Source: Dromiciops gliroides | Taxonomy: Eukaryota > Chordata > Mammalia > Microbiotheria > Microbiotheriidae | Assembly: GCF_019393635.1 (NCBI RefSeq) | Contig: NC_057864.1 | Location: 445,602,822-445,666,821 of the forward strand | DNA length: 64,000 nt | Direction: 5' to 3' | Shown: positions 54,868-64,000 of the stretch, one piece after another | Position numbering within the stretch: the stretch's first letter is position 1 | Layout: each line of letters begins with the position of its first letter | Notes under the pieces: generated by a model | The model's database searches: none | Seen by the model: only the letters and a program-made list of their open reading frames with translations | Told to the model about the DNA's origin: nothing | Program-made: the position numbers and the translations under genes

Positions 54868-55152
54868 AAACTCTTGTTCAGTTGTGTCTGACTCTTCGTG
54901 ACCCCATTTAGGGTTTTCTTGTCAATGAAACTGGAATAGTTTGTCATTTCCTTCTCCAGTTCATTTCATTTCATTTCATTTCATTTCATTTCTTTCTTTC
55001 TTTTTTTACAAATGAGGAGACTGAGGCAAATAGGGTGAAGGGACTTGACCAGGATTGCACAACTAGTGTCTGAGGCCAGATCTGAAGGGAGATGAGTCTT
55101 CCTGACTCCAGGCCTGGCACTCTATCCACTGTGCCCCATCCCCCAGCAGCCC
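54868..55152 (-). mobile_element. MAR1 CORE-SINE with (TTTCA)n inside
   Basis: CTTGTTCAGTTGTGTCTGAC through CTCTATCCACTGTGCC is a reversed copy. TTTCA units (54962-54992) expanded from its AGTTCATTT part. Confidence 0.88.
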
Positions 55153-55469
55153 ATATTGAAGCACTGTTATCAGAAATGTTGTTTCTTTACATTTCATATC
55201 CCCAGATTAAGAACCCCTGACCTAGTCCAACCCCCTCATTTTACAGATGAGGACACTGAAGCTCAGAAGGGCCAACAACTTATTTAGGGTCACCCAGCTA
55301 ATAATTGCCAGAGGCAACTTTTGAATACAGGTCTCCTACCTCCAAGTTCGACACTCTATCCATTTTCCTGCACTGATTTTTTGCTCTTCCTTCTCTGAAC
55401 CCTACAGAGCAGTTTGATTTACCTCTGTGCTAACCCAATCATGAATCTTAAAGAACTTGTGTATGGCTT

Positions 55470-55570
55470 ATTCCTCTGCTGGATTTCAAGCTCCATGAGG
55501 ACAGGAATAGTGTCATCTAAAAACTGTCAATTCTAGCTAGTGGTGTGTTCCTCATACAGTAATGAATGTT
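55470..55570 (+). mobile_element. L2 3' end fragment
   Basis: GATTTCAAGCTCCATGAGGAC and AATGAATGTTGGCTGAA resemble an L2 terminus. Confidence 0.6.
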
Positions 55571-55645
55571 GGCTGAAATTGAATACCTACTATGTATTGA
55601 ATACCTACTATGTAATACCTACTATGTACCTACTATGTCCAGAAT
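55571..55645 (+). repeat. short tandem of ATACCTACTATGT
   Basis: Four imperfect units of about 13-22 bp derive from the L2 3'-end phrase. Confidence 0.8.
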
Positions 55646-55679
55646 TATGACTAGGTTGTTGTGGATCCAAAAGAAGATT

Positions 55680-56110
55680 ATCTCATGAACAAAATTCTAT
55701 TCAGCAAACATTTAATAACAGAAACAAGATATGTCTTACCTTCAAGTAACTTCCATTCTGCTTTATATAAAAGATTCTACCTAGAAGGATCTTAGAATCT
55801 GGTTGGAGGAGGGGAGGAGAGTCACAGAAGTCAATTCAGTGAAATATTTCCAGAAGAGGAGGGGCACTACTGGAGAAAACCAATTGGGATTTGATGACTG
55901 ATACAAGAAAATGTATATATAATAAAACGCTAAATTGAATGTAACCAAGGGACAAAATAAAAAAGGGCGGACATGATCAAAGGGAGAGAAGGGTTGCCTG
56001 AAATTACCCAGAAGGCTTAGCTGAGGAGGTGGGATTTGAGATGGGCCTCGAAGGGGGTGGAAGAGGACAGTTCAAACAAAGGCAAAGAGATAATAGAAAT
56101 GAGTTTTGAA
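55680..56110 (-). mobile_element. L2 3' region, minus strand
   Basis: ATTCAGCAAACATTTAATAAC, TTCAAGTAACTTCCATTCTG, and GGTGGGATTTGAGATGGGCC follow antisense L2 order. Confidence 0.72.
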
Positions 56111-56234
56111 TTACATTTTTCAGCAAAAGTGATAAACTTATATTAAACTACCAATGCTCATAACAGTGCCATGAGCAAGATGAACTTAGGGGTGATGCTA
56201 GACTTGGTTCATCTGTAACCTTTCTTTGCTTTTT

Positions 56235-56445
56235 TCTTAATCAGTCAACAGGCATCTAAGTGCTTGTTTTGTGCTGGGCACCCTGCTAAAATTTTGGATA
56301 CCCCCGCCCTCCAAAAGGCAAAAATAGCCTCTTCCCACAAGGAACTCATATTCTAATGGGAGTCAAAATATGCAAGCAATTATATACAATGGAGACATAC
56401 ATGACACATACACAGATCAATTGTAAGGAGTCTCAGAAGGACTGC
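56235..56445 (-). mobile_element. L2 3' end, minus strand
   Basis: CAACAGGCATCTAAGTGCTT, CACAAGGAACTCATATTCTA, and AATATGCAAGCAATTATATA are present. Confidence 0.8.
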
Positions 56446-56604
56446 TGTGATTTTTTTTCTATTGTATTAATGAGGCACTGGGTTGAGTGGGCTCAGGCAA
56501 TTTCCTCAGTTCCATATGTTTGACTCATTTATGAATTATTCAGACAATGAAGACTAAAGTCCCCACCCCTTCCCCAAGTACTGGGCTTTTTTATAGTGTA
56601 AAAG

Positions 56605-56760
56605 AAAGAATGCTTACCTAGAAGTCCACTGTCCCTTTTGACCCTAACCTACTATTTTACCTTGGATAAGTTAATACCTCTGGGCCTTAATTTCCTTATC
56701 TGTAAAATAAGTAATCCAATGAAAACCTTTCCAGACCTCCCTAAGATTGAATGTTCTACT
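56605..56760 (+). mobile_element. MIR3 fragment
   Basis: TACCTCTGGGCCTTAATTTCC and TTATCTGTAAAATAAGTAATC are present. Confidence 0.7.
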
Positions 56761-56764
56761 GTCA

Positions 56765-56885
56765 GAGGTCATCCTGTAGACTGTAAGTTTCTTGGGGGCA
56801 GAGACTATTTTTGTCCCTGTATTCCCAGTGCCTAGGACTGGGTTTTGCACATAGTAGGTGCTTGGTGAATAAAAACTTTTTGGAT
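56765..56885 (+). mobile_element. L2 3' end
   Basis: GACTGTAAGTTTCTTGGGGGC and TTTTGCACATAGTAGGTGCT are present. Confidence 0.82.
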
Positions 56886-57439
56886 AGAGTTGGAAAATGG
56901 AGAAGAAAGCCTACCCTATCCACCTCAGAAGGTTCAAGTGAGATAATGATTTTAAATGTAATATACAAAACTACAGTATCATTACTGGAAAGAAAAAATA
57001 TCTGCTTGGTTACTTTGTTGCATCTCTGTGTGTAATTGTCCATACCTTCAGTTCTAAATGTAAAACTCTAAAAGGATCAAACATAAAACATTGTAGTGAT
57101 ATTAATATTTCTGGATTTTTAATTAGAGCGTTGAGAAGGGAGCTGGCTGTCAGATCAGTGGCCCTGCTCTATCTTTCCAAAGAAAAGAGAGAAAGTGGAA
57201 GACTCAGCAATGGAGTCCTGTTAGAGGATCCCATCGGGCATGGCCCTGATTGCAGTAGTTACAGACGGGAGTGGATTTGTGGAAAGTTTAGTTGTTGTGG
57301 ATTTTCTCTCTCTCTCTCTCTCTTTCTCTCTCTGTATGGGGGTGATTTTGGGGAAACAGAAGCGGAATTTCGCGAGGAGGGAAAGCTTTGCGCTTTGATT
57401 TGGGGAGATTCCTGGGGAGTCATTTGTTCCTAGAAAAAC
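56886..57439. other. promoter-upstream sequence
   Basis: It is repeat-free apart from a TC run (57308-57332). GC content and CpG begin to rise near 57350. It is the likely proximal upstream region of the gene starting at the CpG island. Confidence 0.4.
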
Positions 57440-57957
57440 CTTGTGCATTTCCCAACTTTTAAAGGTCGGAGGAGCTTTGGCACGGGGGCACGAGGGTGGG
57501 GGGCTGGAAGTTCTCCTCCCCTTTAAGCGGGCAGCACCCAGAGATCCCCAGAGCGCCGCGCTTCCTCCCCGTTACCTGAAGTGGGGAGGGGCTTGGGAAA
57601 GTTTGTGTTTGTTGCTGGCAAAGCGCCGGATGGGAGGCGCGGGCGGGCGGGCTGGCAGACGCTGCGGTTCTTTCGTTTTGCTTTCGGGAAGCGGTCGGGG
57701 CTGCACACTGTAGCCGCGGCCAGCCCTAGCGCTCGGCTCCCCGCCTGCTCCCAAAGAAAAGGAAGGAAGGAAGAGGTGAAAGAAAGAGAGAAGGAATCCA
57801 CGGCCGCTCTCGCGCGCCAACTGAAGGGTCTCGGTCGGGGAAGCCCTTCGGCGGGAGCAGGCGCAGGAGTCTCCAGAGCCGGCGCGGGGCGGGCGCGCCG
57901 CCCCCCTTCCCCCGGGTGCAGGAGCGCTGACTCCGGAGCTGCGGGAGCAGGAGGCAG

Positions 57958-58003
57958 AAGCGAGGCGAGGCGAGGCGAGGCGAGGCGAGGCGAAGCGAGG
58001 CGG
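57958..58003 (+). repeat. (GCGAG)n microsatellite in the 5' UTR
   Basis: About eight GCGAG units with one variant (AAGCGAG) lie about 50 bp upstream of the start codon, in the expected 5' UTR. Confidence 0.93.
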
Positions 58004-58048
58004 AGGAGGAGAAAGGGAAGGGGAGTTCCTCCCGCGCGGCCAGCCGGC

Positions 58049-58097
58049 ATGGGCCACTCGGGGGAGAGGCCGCTGCTGCTGGCGCTCCTGACCCTCG
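58049..58097 (+). CDS. first coding exon, signal-peptide start of an unnamed secreted or membrane protein
   Basis: The ATG at 58049 has a good start context (G at -3 and +4). It opens 16 codons, MGHSGERPLLLALLTL, plus the first base of a codon, then CTCG|GTGAGTCC, a near-perfect 5' splice donor. The peptide has a short n-region with one Arg followed by a Leu-rich core, as in a cleavable signal peptide cut short by a phase-1 intron. That layout is common where exon 1 of an immunoglobulin-, EGF- or CCP-type receptor precedes its first extracellular domain. The reading frame stays open upstream to 57581, so a longer N-terminus cannot be excluded, but that part looks like untranslated GC-rich DNA. 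The order M-G-...-ER-x-LL resembles JAM-A (F11R) loosely. This is only a guess; many receptors look similar. No second exon is found before 64000. Confidence 0.7.
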
Positions 58098-58480
58098 GTG
58101 AGTCCGGGCTGGGGGCCCGGGCCCAATTGGGGGGAGAGGGGCGTGATGACTGCCGGGCGCGGGAGGGCTGCAAGCCGGGGGCCCCGCGACGGTGGGAGGG
58201 GAGCGGAGAGGATGGGCGGACTGAGGGGGTGTCCCTCCCCCCAGCGCGCGGCCTGGGCCAGCCCAAGGCTCCGGCCCCCCACCCCCGCCCCTGCCGGGCT
58301 CCCGGGACAGCCTGGGGCTGGGGGCCGGCAAGGAGCCGAGCGAAGCCTGGCTGGGCTTGGGGGCGCCCGCCCACTTAGCCGGCGTTTTGTCCAGAGCTTG
58401 ACCGCCCGGATCTGGGGAGCCCTTTGATGGGGGGGCGGGGAGGGCAGTAATAGCTAGCTGTTGGTGCTGCGGTAACCCCC

Positions 58481-59250
58481 TTACCCCCAGCCCAGCTCAG
58501 CTTCAGGCTTGGAATCCAGCCGTTGCCCAACCAGAAGGCCAAGCCCTCCCGTGCCCATATCCACATTCAGGGCTCAGGCTGTGGGGGGAGTGGCGGCTGC
58601 CTGCCTGGGCTGCTCCAGCTCTACCTGTTGGCAGGCGGGGGAGCTAGGAGGCTGTTTCCTTCACCTTGAACACCTCGGCTGGGAGGCTGGCTGCCCGCCC
58701 GCCTGTCCTCCCGTCCGCCCTCGAGAGCCCTGGTCCCATGCTCCAAAGCGGAAATGTTTTCCTTTGATCTGCTCGTGCTGCAGACTCAGCTTCCCCCCCC
58801 CCCAAAACCCCCCCAAAACCCTTCCAACAACCGTGCACCACTGCACAAAGCCTGCGTTTCCTACCAGGAAAGAGCCATCCCACAAACTTTCCCCTCTAAA
58901 GGTGACCGATCTGGGTGTGCCGGAGCTGCAGTTTTACAATCGTGCTGCACTTTCTCCTTGCTTTGTTCAAGTGGTGGGTGCCTGAGTCTTTCCTTAACTT
59001 TTACTTGTTACTGGAGCTGCCTCCGCCTCTCTAACTGAAGGTCCACAGAAGGGACCCGAGGGCACTGGTTTCTCAACTATTTACCAACCACCCCCACGCC
59101 CCCAATCACCACTTCTGCCCCCAATCCCTTCCATCTGCACAGTTCAGTCTCCAAACTCCAGCAGTTTCTTTCGCTAATTGCATAAATCATAGGCATGGAC
59201 ACACAGGCATGGGTTACTGCCAAAGTCTGAGCCTGTCAGATGCTTGGGGA
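58481..59250. other. GC-moderate intronic sequence without repeats
   Basis: No repeat is recognised. A C-run lies at 58792-58803. It is repeat-poor next to the island, as expected for promoter-proximal DNA. Confidence 0.4.
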
Positions 59251-59254
59251 CTCC

Positions 59255-59340
59255 TGGACCCAAATCATCGAGCATTTATTATGGGCTTCCCGTGTACAAG
59301 GTCACTTTGCTGAACGCTAGGGATGCAAACAAAAGCAAAA
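59255..59340 (-). mobile_element. L2 3' end
   Basis: CGAGCATTTATTATGGGCTTC and CTAGGGATGCAAACAAAAGC are present. Confidence 0.7.
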
Positions 59341-59419
59341 ATCCCGGAAAACTAGTCTTGTGGACTAATGATTTGGACATCTGGCTTCTCGGCAGAGTTT
59401 GGGAAAGAATCTCTGAAAC

Positions 59420-59545
59420 CTAGGTTGAAATGCTGTATTTTCCAACCCTCAGGCAAGTTAGTTACCCCTCTGGATCTTAGTTCTGTAAAATGAAGGAGTT
59501 GGACTCCAAGATCTTTAAGGCGCTTTATAGCTTTAAAACCTCTGG
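59420..59545 (+). mobile_element. MIR3 fragment
   Basis: TTAGTTCTGTAAAATGAAGG and AGTTGGACTCCAAGATCTTT are present. Confidence 0.75.
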
Positions 59546-60119
59546 TGGCATAGCCAGGGCTGACCCATAGCTGTTCAGACAGCCCTGAGATTTCCTTTGT
59601 GGATGGGGCCTGGACCAACCTAGCCCCAGATGCATCCTTGCCGTAGGGCTTCTGGGCCATTAAAAGCCAGAGGTTCCCTACGGATTCCCCTCCTGACGCA
59701 TGTAGCCTGTTTTTAACTCCCACCAGCAAAGCTGACTGAGTCCTTCCCCTTTAGCTAGCTGCTCCTCCCTTCTCGCTAGCACAGCCCTGGTGCCAAAATG
59801 AGGTTAAAATGAGAGGGGCACAACAGGAGCAGCAGCTCAGTCTTCCCCCCTCTCACATCTGCCTGAGCCTTCTACCTCCTTCCCTCAGGGAACTAATCCA
59901 ATCACATGGTTTCAATTACCACCTATATGTGGAACACTCCCAGATTGCCCCCTCTACGTTCATTTCCCCTCTGTCTTCCAAACCTCTATCTCAGTAGAGA
60001 TCTCACTCAACTCTTGATTCAGTTTGAGATTTATTGCCTAATGTGCTCATTGTTGTGGATGCAGCATTGTAGAGTTCTTATATCTCCTTGGGCATAGAGG
60101 TGTAGGGAGTCTGCAATAC
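59546..60119. other. unassigned sequence
   Basis: No element or exon is recognised. The minus-strand frame of 125 codons (59352-59729) overlaps a MIR3 and is not called. Confidence 0.3.
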
Positions 60120-60580
60120 ATAGGTATAGTAGGAAACAAAATGAAAGAAAATAATTTCAAGAAAGCTTGCTAACAATTGGGAGTGAATGGGAAATGTCCC
60201 ATAGATCAGGAGGTACCTGAGGTGCCTCTTTGAAGGAAGTTAGGGCATTGCAGACATGGAGGACACTTAAACAAAGACACAGTCAGAGGCAGGAAATGGA
60301 ATGTCATTTCTAGGGAAATCCAAAGGAGCTACTTTGGAGTAGAGTATGGAGGGTAGTAATATGAAATATGAAATAAAACAGGAAAGTTAGATGGGAGCCA
60401 CATTGGGAAGGGCTTTTAGAAGCTAGGCTGAATTCATGTGGATGCTAGGCTAGAGTCAACAGAGAGAGCTATGGAAGATTTTAGAGTAGGGGAGTGACAC
60501 TTAGGGTGACTTCACCTTAGCTGTGGAGGGTCGATTGGAGGAGGGGAAGACTAGAAACAGGAAGACTAGGAGACTGTCAC
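60120..60580 (-). mobile_element. L2 region, minus strand
   Basis: GTGCCTCTTTGAAGGAAGTTAG, GGAGCCACATTGGGAAGGGC, and GAGTAGGGGAGTGACACTTAG follow antisense L2. Confidence 0.75.
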
Positions 60581-60584
60581 AGTG

Positions 60585-61660
60585 GAGGGTACCACCACCA
60601 TTCTCCCAGTCACCTTGGCTCAAAGCCTAGAGTTATCCTCAATTTCTTCCCCCTTCACCACATCCAATCAACTGCCAAGCTCTGTGTATTCTAACTTCAT
60701 ACCATCTCTCATATGTACGCCCCTCTTTCCTCGTCTGTTGTCATTACCTGTGTATGGGCCTTCATCACCTCATGCATGGACTATTGCTATTAGCCAACTA
60801 CTAGTTGGCCTCCCTGGGTTGTGCCTTTTCCCCACTCCAATCTGTTGCCCACTCGGTTATCAAAGTGATCTTCCTAAAGTGCACGTCTAAGCATATCACT
60901 TCTTTTATTCAATAAACTCCAGTCACTCACTTCCAGGATCAACCATAAAATCCTCTTGTCATTCAAAGCCCTGCATAACCTGCCCCCTCTTCCTTTTCCA
61001 ATCCTCTTACACCTTACTCCACTTCACATACTGTGTGATCCAGTAATACTGACCTCATTTCTGTTCCTTGAACAAGACACTCCATCTGCCAACTCTGTGT
61101 GTCTGCTTTTATTGTTTAGTCGTGTCCAGCTCTTTGTGACCCTATTTGGGGTTTTCTTGGACTGGTTTGCCATTTCCTTCTCCAGCTCATTTTACAGATG
61201 AGTAAACTGAGTCCAATAGGGTGAAGTGACTTGCCTGGCGTCACACAGCTGGGAAGTGTCTGAGGCCAGATTTGAACTCGTGTCCTCCTGACTCCAGGCC
61301 TGGTACTGTATCCACTTCACCACTTAGATATGTGTTTTCATTGACTGTCCACAATGCCTGGAATTCTTTCTCCTTACTTGCTAACTTCCCTGGTTTCCTG
61401 TAAGTCGTAGCTAAGATCCTACCTTCTGCAAGAAGTCTATCCTTTATGCTAGTGTCTCCTCTCTCTTGACTACCTCCAATTTAACCTGGTATATGTCGTA
61501 TATACTGAGTTGTTTGCAGGTGGTCTTCCCAATGAGACTGTAAACTCCCTGAGGGAAGGGGCTGTCTTTTACCTTTCTTTGTATCTCTAGGACTTAACAC
61601 AGTGCCTGACACACATAGTAGGTGGATAATAAATGCTTTTTGATTTGACTGACTTGACCT
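60585..61660 (+). mobile_element. L2 late ORF2 to 3' terminus, split by MAR1
   Basis: It is the longest sense L2 here: CCACATCCAATCAACTGCCA, TCATGCATGGACTATTGCTA, GTGATCTTCCTAAAGTGCAC, TTTTCATTGACTGTCCACAATG, TGAGACTGTAAACTCCCTGAGG, and CAGTGCCTGACACACATAGT. Stops fill all frames. Confidence 0.85.
61106..61326 (-). mobile_element. MAR1 CORE-SINE
   Basis: TTGTTTAGTCGTGTCCAGCTC through TGTATCCACTTCACCACTTAG is a reversed copy inside L2. Confidence 0.9.
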
Positions 61661-61839
61661 GAAAAGTCCAGGCCAGTGGTGGTGAAGGCCTGAACTACGG
61701 GGGTAAGAGATAAAAGGGGGCAAGTTTATAAATTCAATGTGCTTTGTGATCACTTCTCCCTCTTAGTTCTCCTGCTTATCTGACCTATCCTTCTTGCTAT
61801 CCTTTGCTGAGTCCCCCTCTTCTTCCCATTCACTTAGTA

Positions 61840-62300
61840 CAGGCATCAGCCAGGGCTCTATCCCAGGAGCAGCAAGAAGGCAGCTGATGCCAGAGATATT
61901 GAGGAGGCCGGTCAACAAGACTTGGCAAGTGATTGAATGGGGGCTGAGGGGAGGAAAAAGAATGAAGCATGATTCCAAGGCCATAAATCTGGGGGCCTGG
62001 AAGGCTGGGGGAGCCTTCAGTAGAAGTCCAGAAGTTTGGAGGAGTATTACGATTGCTTGTTTGGGACATTTTGATGCTACATCCAGTTGGTGATATTTCC
62101 CGAAGTTGGTGATGCAGGGTTGGTGTTCAGCTGGTCTGTAGATTTGGGAATTGTTTGCATAGATGTGATCATTAAACCCCTGGAGCCTGATCAGGTTTGC
62201 CAGAGGAAAGTAGAGAAAGGAGAAGGCCTAAGCAGGGCCTTTGGGAGACATTCATACCTAAAGGGTCAGAGGAAAATGTTTATCCAGCAAGATATTGAAA
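61840..62300 (-). mobile_element. L2 region, minus strand
   Basis: CATCCAGTTGGTGATATTTCC, AGATTTGGGAATTGTTTGCAT, and GATGTGATCATTAAACCCCTGG match antisense L2 (compare 44880-45000). Confidence 0.65.
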
Positions 62301-62755
62301 CGGAACTTTCAGACAGGTAGGAGGAAGGCCAAGAGCCAGCAGGGATGTGGAGGCACCACTTTCAGGTTTCTAAATTTGCCACTGTATAGTTGGCATGAGA
62401 GTCTCACCCCCCACTGGTAAAAACTGCCCAGGAGGGAAGGATGTGGGAGTGTTCAGGGTAGGACTTTTCAAATAATGTCCCAGACTCTAGAAATGGAGAA
62501 GAAGCCAGAGGAGAGAGGGGGGTCCATTTTTGGTCTCTGTAAGTCAAGGGTCAGAGGAGAAGCAGGAGAGGAAATTCTGATTTCTATGACCTTCACAATA
62601 CCCAGCCAGAGCCTGAGAGGAGTTGGGAAGATCTGCTTCATCTCCAGTTGGCCTTTCAGAACTTTCTTACTTTTCTCTCCTCCCTGCCTCTCACAAAGGT
62701 TTCTGAAAACTTAAAAGCCCAGTGATACTATCCCTGTGCCTCTGCTCCTGCAACA
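62301..62755. other. unassigned sequence
   Basis: No element or exon is recognised. Confidence 0.3.
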
Positions 62756-62935
62756 CTCTGTCTGTCTCTCTCTCTCTCTGTCTCTCTCACATGCACACAT
62801 TCTCTCTGTCTCTATATGTCTGTCTTTGTCTCACACACATGCACACATTCTCTCTCTCTCTCTCTCCCTCCCTCCCCCCCTCCCTCCCTCCCTCCCTCCC
62901 TCCCCCCCTCATCCCTCCCTCCCTCCCTCTCTCAT
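62756..62935 (+). repeat. (TC)n and (CCCT)n polypyrimidine tract
   Basis: CTCT and ACACAT units pass into CCCT repeats (62867-62932). They explain the Ser/Leu/Pro frames here. Confidence 0.95.
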
Positions 62936-62944
62936 TCATACACA

Positions 62945-63180
62945 CTCCCTTTGGAGTGCTGGATGTGGTGTCAGGGAGACTTGCATTTGAACCCATAATC
63001 AGAAAATAGGTTTGTGACTCTGGGCAGATCATTAAACCTCTGAGCTTCAGTTTTCTCATCAGTAAAATGGGAATGATAATAGCACCTACCTGGCAGGGTT
63101 GTCACAAGGATCAAAGATAATGTACATTAGGCAGCATTGCGTAAATGGGAATCGCTGTAATTATTGCTGCTACTTGAAAC
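62945..63180 (+). mobile_element. MIR CORE-SINE
   Basis: GGAGTGCTGGATGTGGTGTC, CATCAGTAAAATGGGAATG, and GGCAGGGTTGTCACAAGGATC are present. Confidence 0.85.
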
Positions 63181-63234
63181 TTAGTTTTTTTTAAAACGTT
63201 CATCAAGGTTGATGTGATATAAATAGAGCTCTGA

Positions 63235-63475
63235 ACTTAGAGTGAGTTTGAGTATCAACTTTACCTTTTACTGGTTGGTGTCCTGTTGGGTAAGGCACTC
63301 ACCCAGATGGCTTCTGAGATGCTGTGATTTCAGTTGAGATTGGTTCCTCATCTGTAAAAGATGTTGATGGTGACAGTGCTGTCTAGCTCATGGGGTTGTT
63401 GTGAGAATCAATTGAGGTAATGTATGTAAAAGGTTTTGTAAACCCAAGGCTCCACAAACAGGTAAGCTATTATTA
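63235..63475 (+). mobile_element. MIR/MON1 CORE-SINE
   Basis: GGGTTGTTGTGAGAATCAAT and GTAAGCTATTATTATT are the 3' part. The 5' part is diverged. Confidence 0.75.
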
Positions 63476-63544
63476 TTGTTTTTTCTCTTTTCCACTCCAC
63501 TCCCCTGCCCCAATTTTCTAGTACTCTATTCTTAATTCAGTTCA

Positions 63545-63725
63545 ATTGAAGCTTCCGACTCCAATTCAGCAGATATTTACCGAGCACTTACTGTGTTCAG
63601 AATAGTTTGGAAAGGTTGCAAAGATGAATAAAATACGGTCTCTGCAATGAAGGAACATACAGTCTAGTCGAGGGGGATAAAACAGGAGTACATTTTAACA
63701 CCCATCACCATATAAATTCTATGAG
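63545..63725 (-). mobile_element. L2 3' end, minus strand
   Basis: GCAGATATTTACCGAGCACTTAC and AATGAAGGAACATACAGTCTAG are present. Confidence 0.75.
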
Positions 63726-63764
63726 AGGTAGAAATAAAATTCTCTGGTAGCTCAGAGGAAGTAA

Positions 63765-63932
63765 TAATCCTAATCGTTCAATTCATAGCATGCTTTTGGG
63801 TTTGCATAAGACCTCGCATTCATTCTCTCTTTTCAGCCCAGGAGGCAGGTGCTATGAATCTTGTTATTTTACACATGACAAAACGGAGGGTTTGAGAAAT
63901 GAAGTGAGTTGCATGTGGCCACACAGTGGGAT
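63765..63932 (-). mobile_element. MIR CORE-SINE
   Basis: CAGCCCAGGAGGCAGGTGCTA and GTTGCATGTGGCCACACAGT are in reversed MIR order. Confidence 0.75.
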
Positions 63933-64000
63933 TAAGAGCTGGAAGGGGTCTTAGAGATCAGCTTGTCCAACCCTGTTTCTTTAATGGTGAAGAAATTGGA
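63933..64000 (-). mobile_element. MIR3 fragment, cut by the window edge
   Basis: AGAGCTGGAAGGGGTCTTAG and CTTGTCCAACCCTGTTTC are reversed MIR3 phrases. Confidence 0.8.

Larger units (their letters stand above)
57440..58480 (+). promoter_or_regulatory. CpG island promoter
   Basis: This is the only CpG-dense, GC-rich stretch in the window. It carries GC-box-like motifs (GGGCGGGCGG at 57641; GGGGCGGG at 57886), no obvious TATA box, and the translation start at 58049. Such islands mark promoters of widely expressed or developmental genes. The transcription start should lie within it, upstream of 58049. The long frames on both strands here follow from low stop-codon frequency in GC-rich DNA. Confidence 0.85.
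58098..64000 (+). other. probable first intron
   Basis: It begins at the GTGAGT donor. No acceptor followed by a convincing exon was found to the window end, so the intron would exceed 5.9 kb. Its first 380 bp are still CpG-rich, and intron-1 enhancers often lie in such places. The rest holds old repeats and no young SINE. Confidence 0.55.

Noticed and set aside
57523-58374. 283- and 236-codon frames on the minus strand in the CpG island
   Set aside because: GC-rich DNA has few stops. The frames overlap each other, are Pro/Arg/Ser-rich without domains, and have no splice or start evidence.
57581-58378. 265-codon plus frame as the gene's real N-terminus
   Set aside because: Its upstream part is low-complexity, includes the GCGAG repeat, and reads through a strong splice donor. 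The inner ATG at 58049 gives a credible signal peptide.

Overview
This window is nuclear DNA of a marsupial, a metatherian mammal. The evidence is the interspersed repeats. There are about 22 copies of a young tRNA-derived SINE (body starting GGGGCAGCTAGGTGGC, RNA-polymerase-III B box near GAGTTCAAATCC), which I call WSINE/SINE1-type. There are also nine copies or fragments of the MAR1 CORE-SINE (tail GGGGTCACAAAGAGTC...CAACAACA), marsupial-type L1 3' ends, an RTE-like LINE end, and many old L2, MIR and MIR3 pieces. I cannot tell an American from an Australasian species. Family names are given from memory of repeat consensus sequences and were not searched.

Only one piece of a host gene can be supported. 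A CpG island covers about 57440-58480. Inside it a short first coding exon (58049-58097, plus strand) encodes a signal-peptide-like start, MGHSGERPLLLALLTL, and ends at a phase-1 GTGAGT donor. Everything to the right (58098-64000) is probably its first intron, and everything to the left is intergenic. The gene could not be named with confidence.

Layout: 427-2620 is one L2 split by a long solo LTR and an L1 tail. 2600-13000 holds scattered L1/L2/MIR/SINE copies and a complete small hAT transposon (6113-6614). 13685-14672 is an RTE-like LINE end whose last bases match a SINE at 32225-32505. 15000-36000 is ordinary repeat-rich DNA with long microsatellites. 36040-45550 is the densest region: an L2 lying on the minus strand is split by a 6.7 kb block of nested plus-strand L1 pieces (ORF1-like, ORF2 endonuclease, ORF2 linker, 3' ends), which themselves carry young SINEs. 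46300-52400 contains two solo LTRs of one endogenous-retrovirus family, one of them inside a hAT element. 54552-55375 is a MIR3 split by a hAT element that itself carries a MAR1 and a huge TG/GA tract. 57440-58480 is the promoter island. 59000-64000 is probable intron with L2, MIR and MAR1 copies.

There is no operon, CRISPR array, RNA gene or new biological system visible. Most long open frames come from SINE bodies, microsatellites or the GC-rich island. The best leads are the unnamed gene start, a SINE that appears to carry about 40 bp of L1 sequence from another locus (3' transduction), LINE/SINE tail sharing, and the insertion-order record in the nested repeats.
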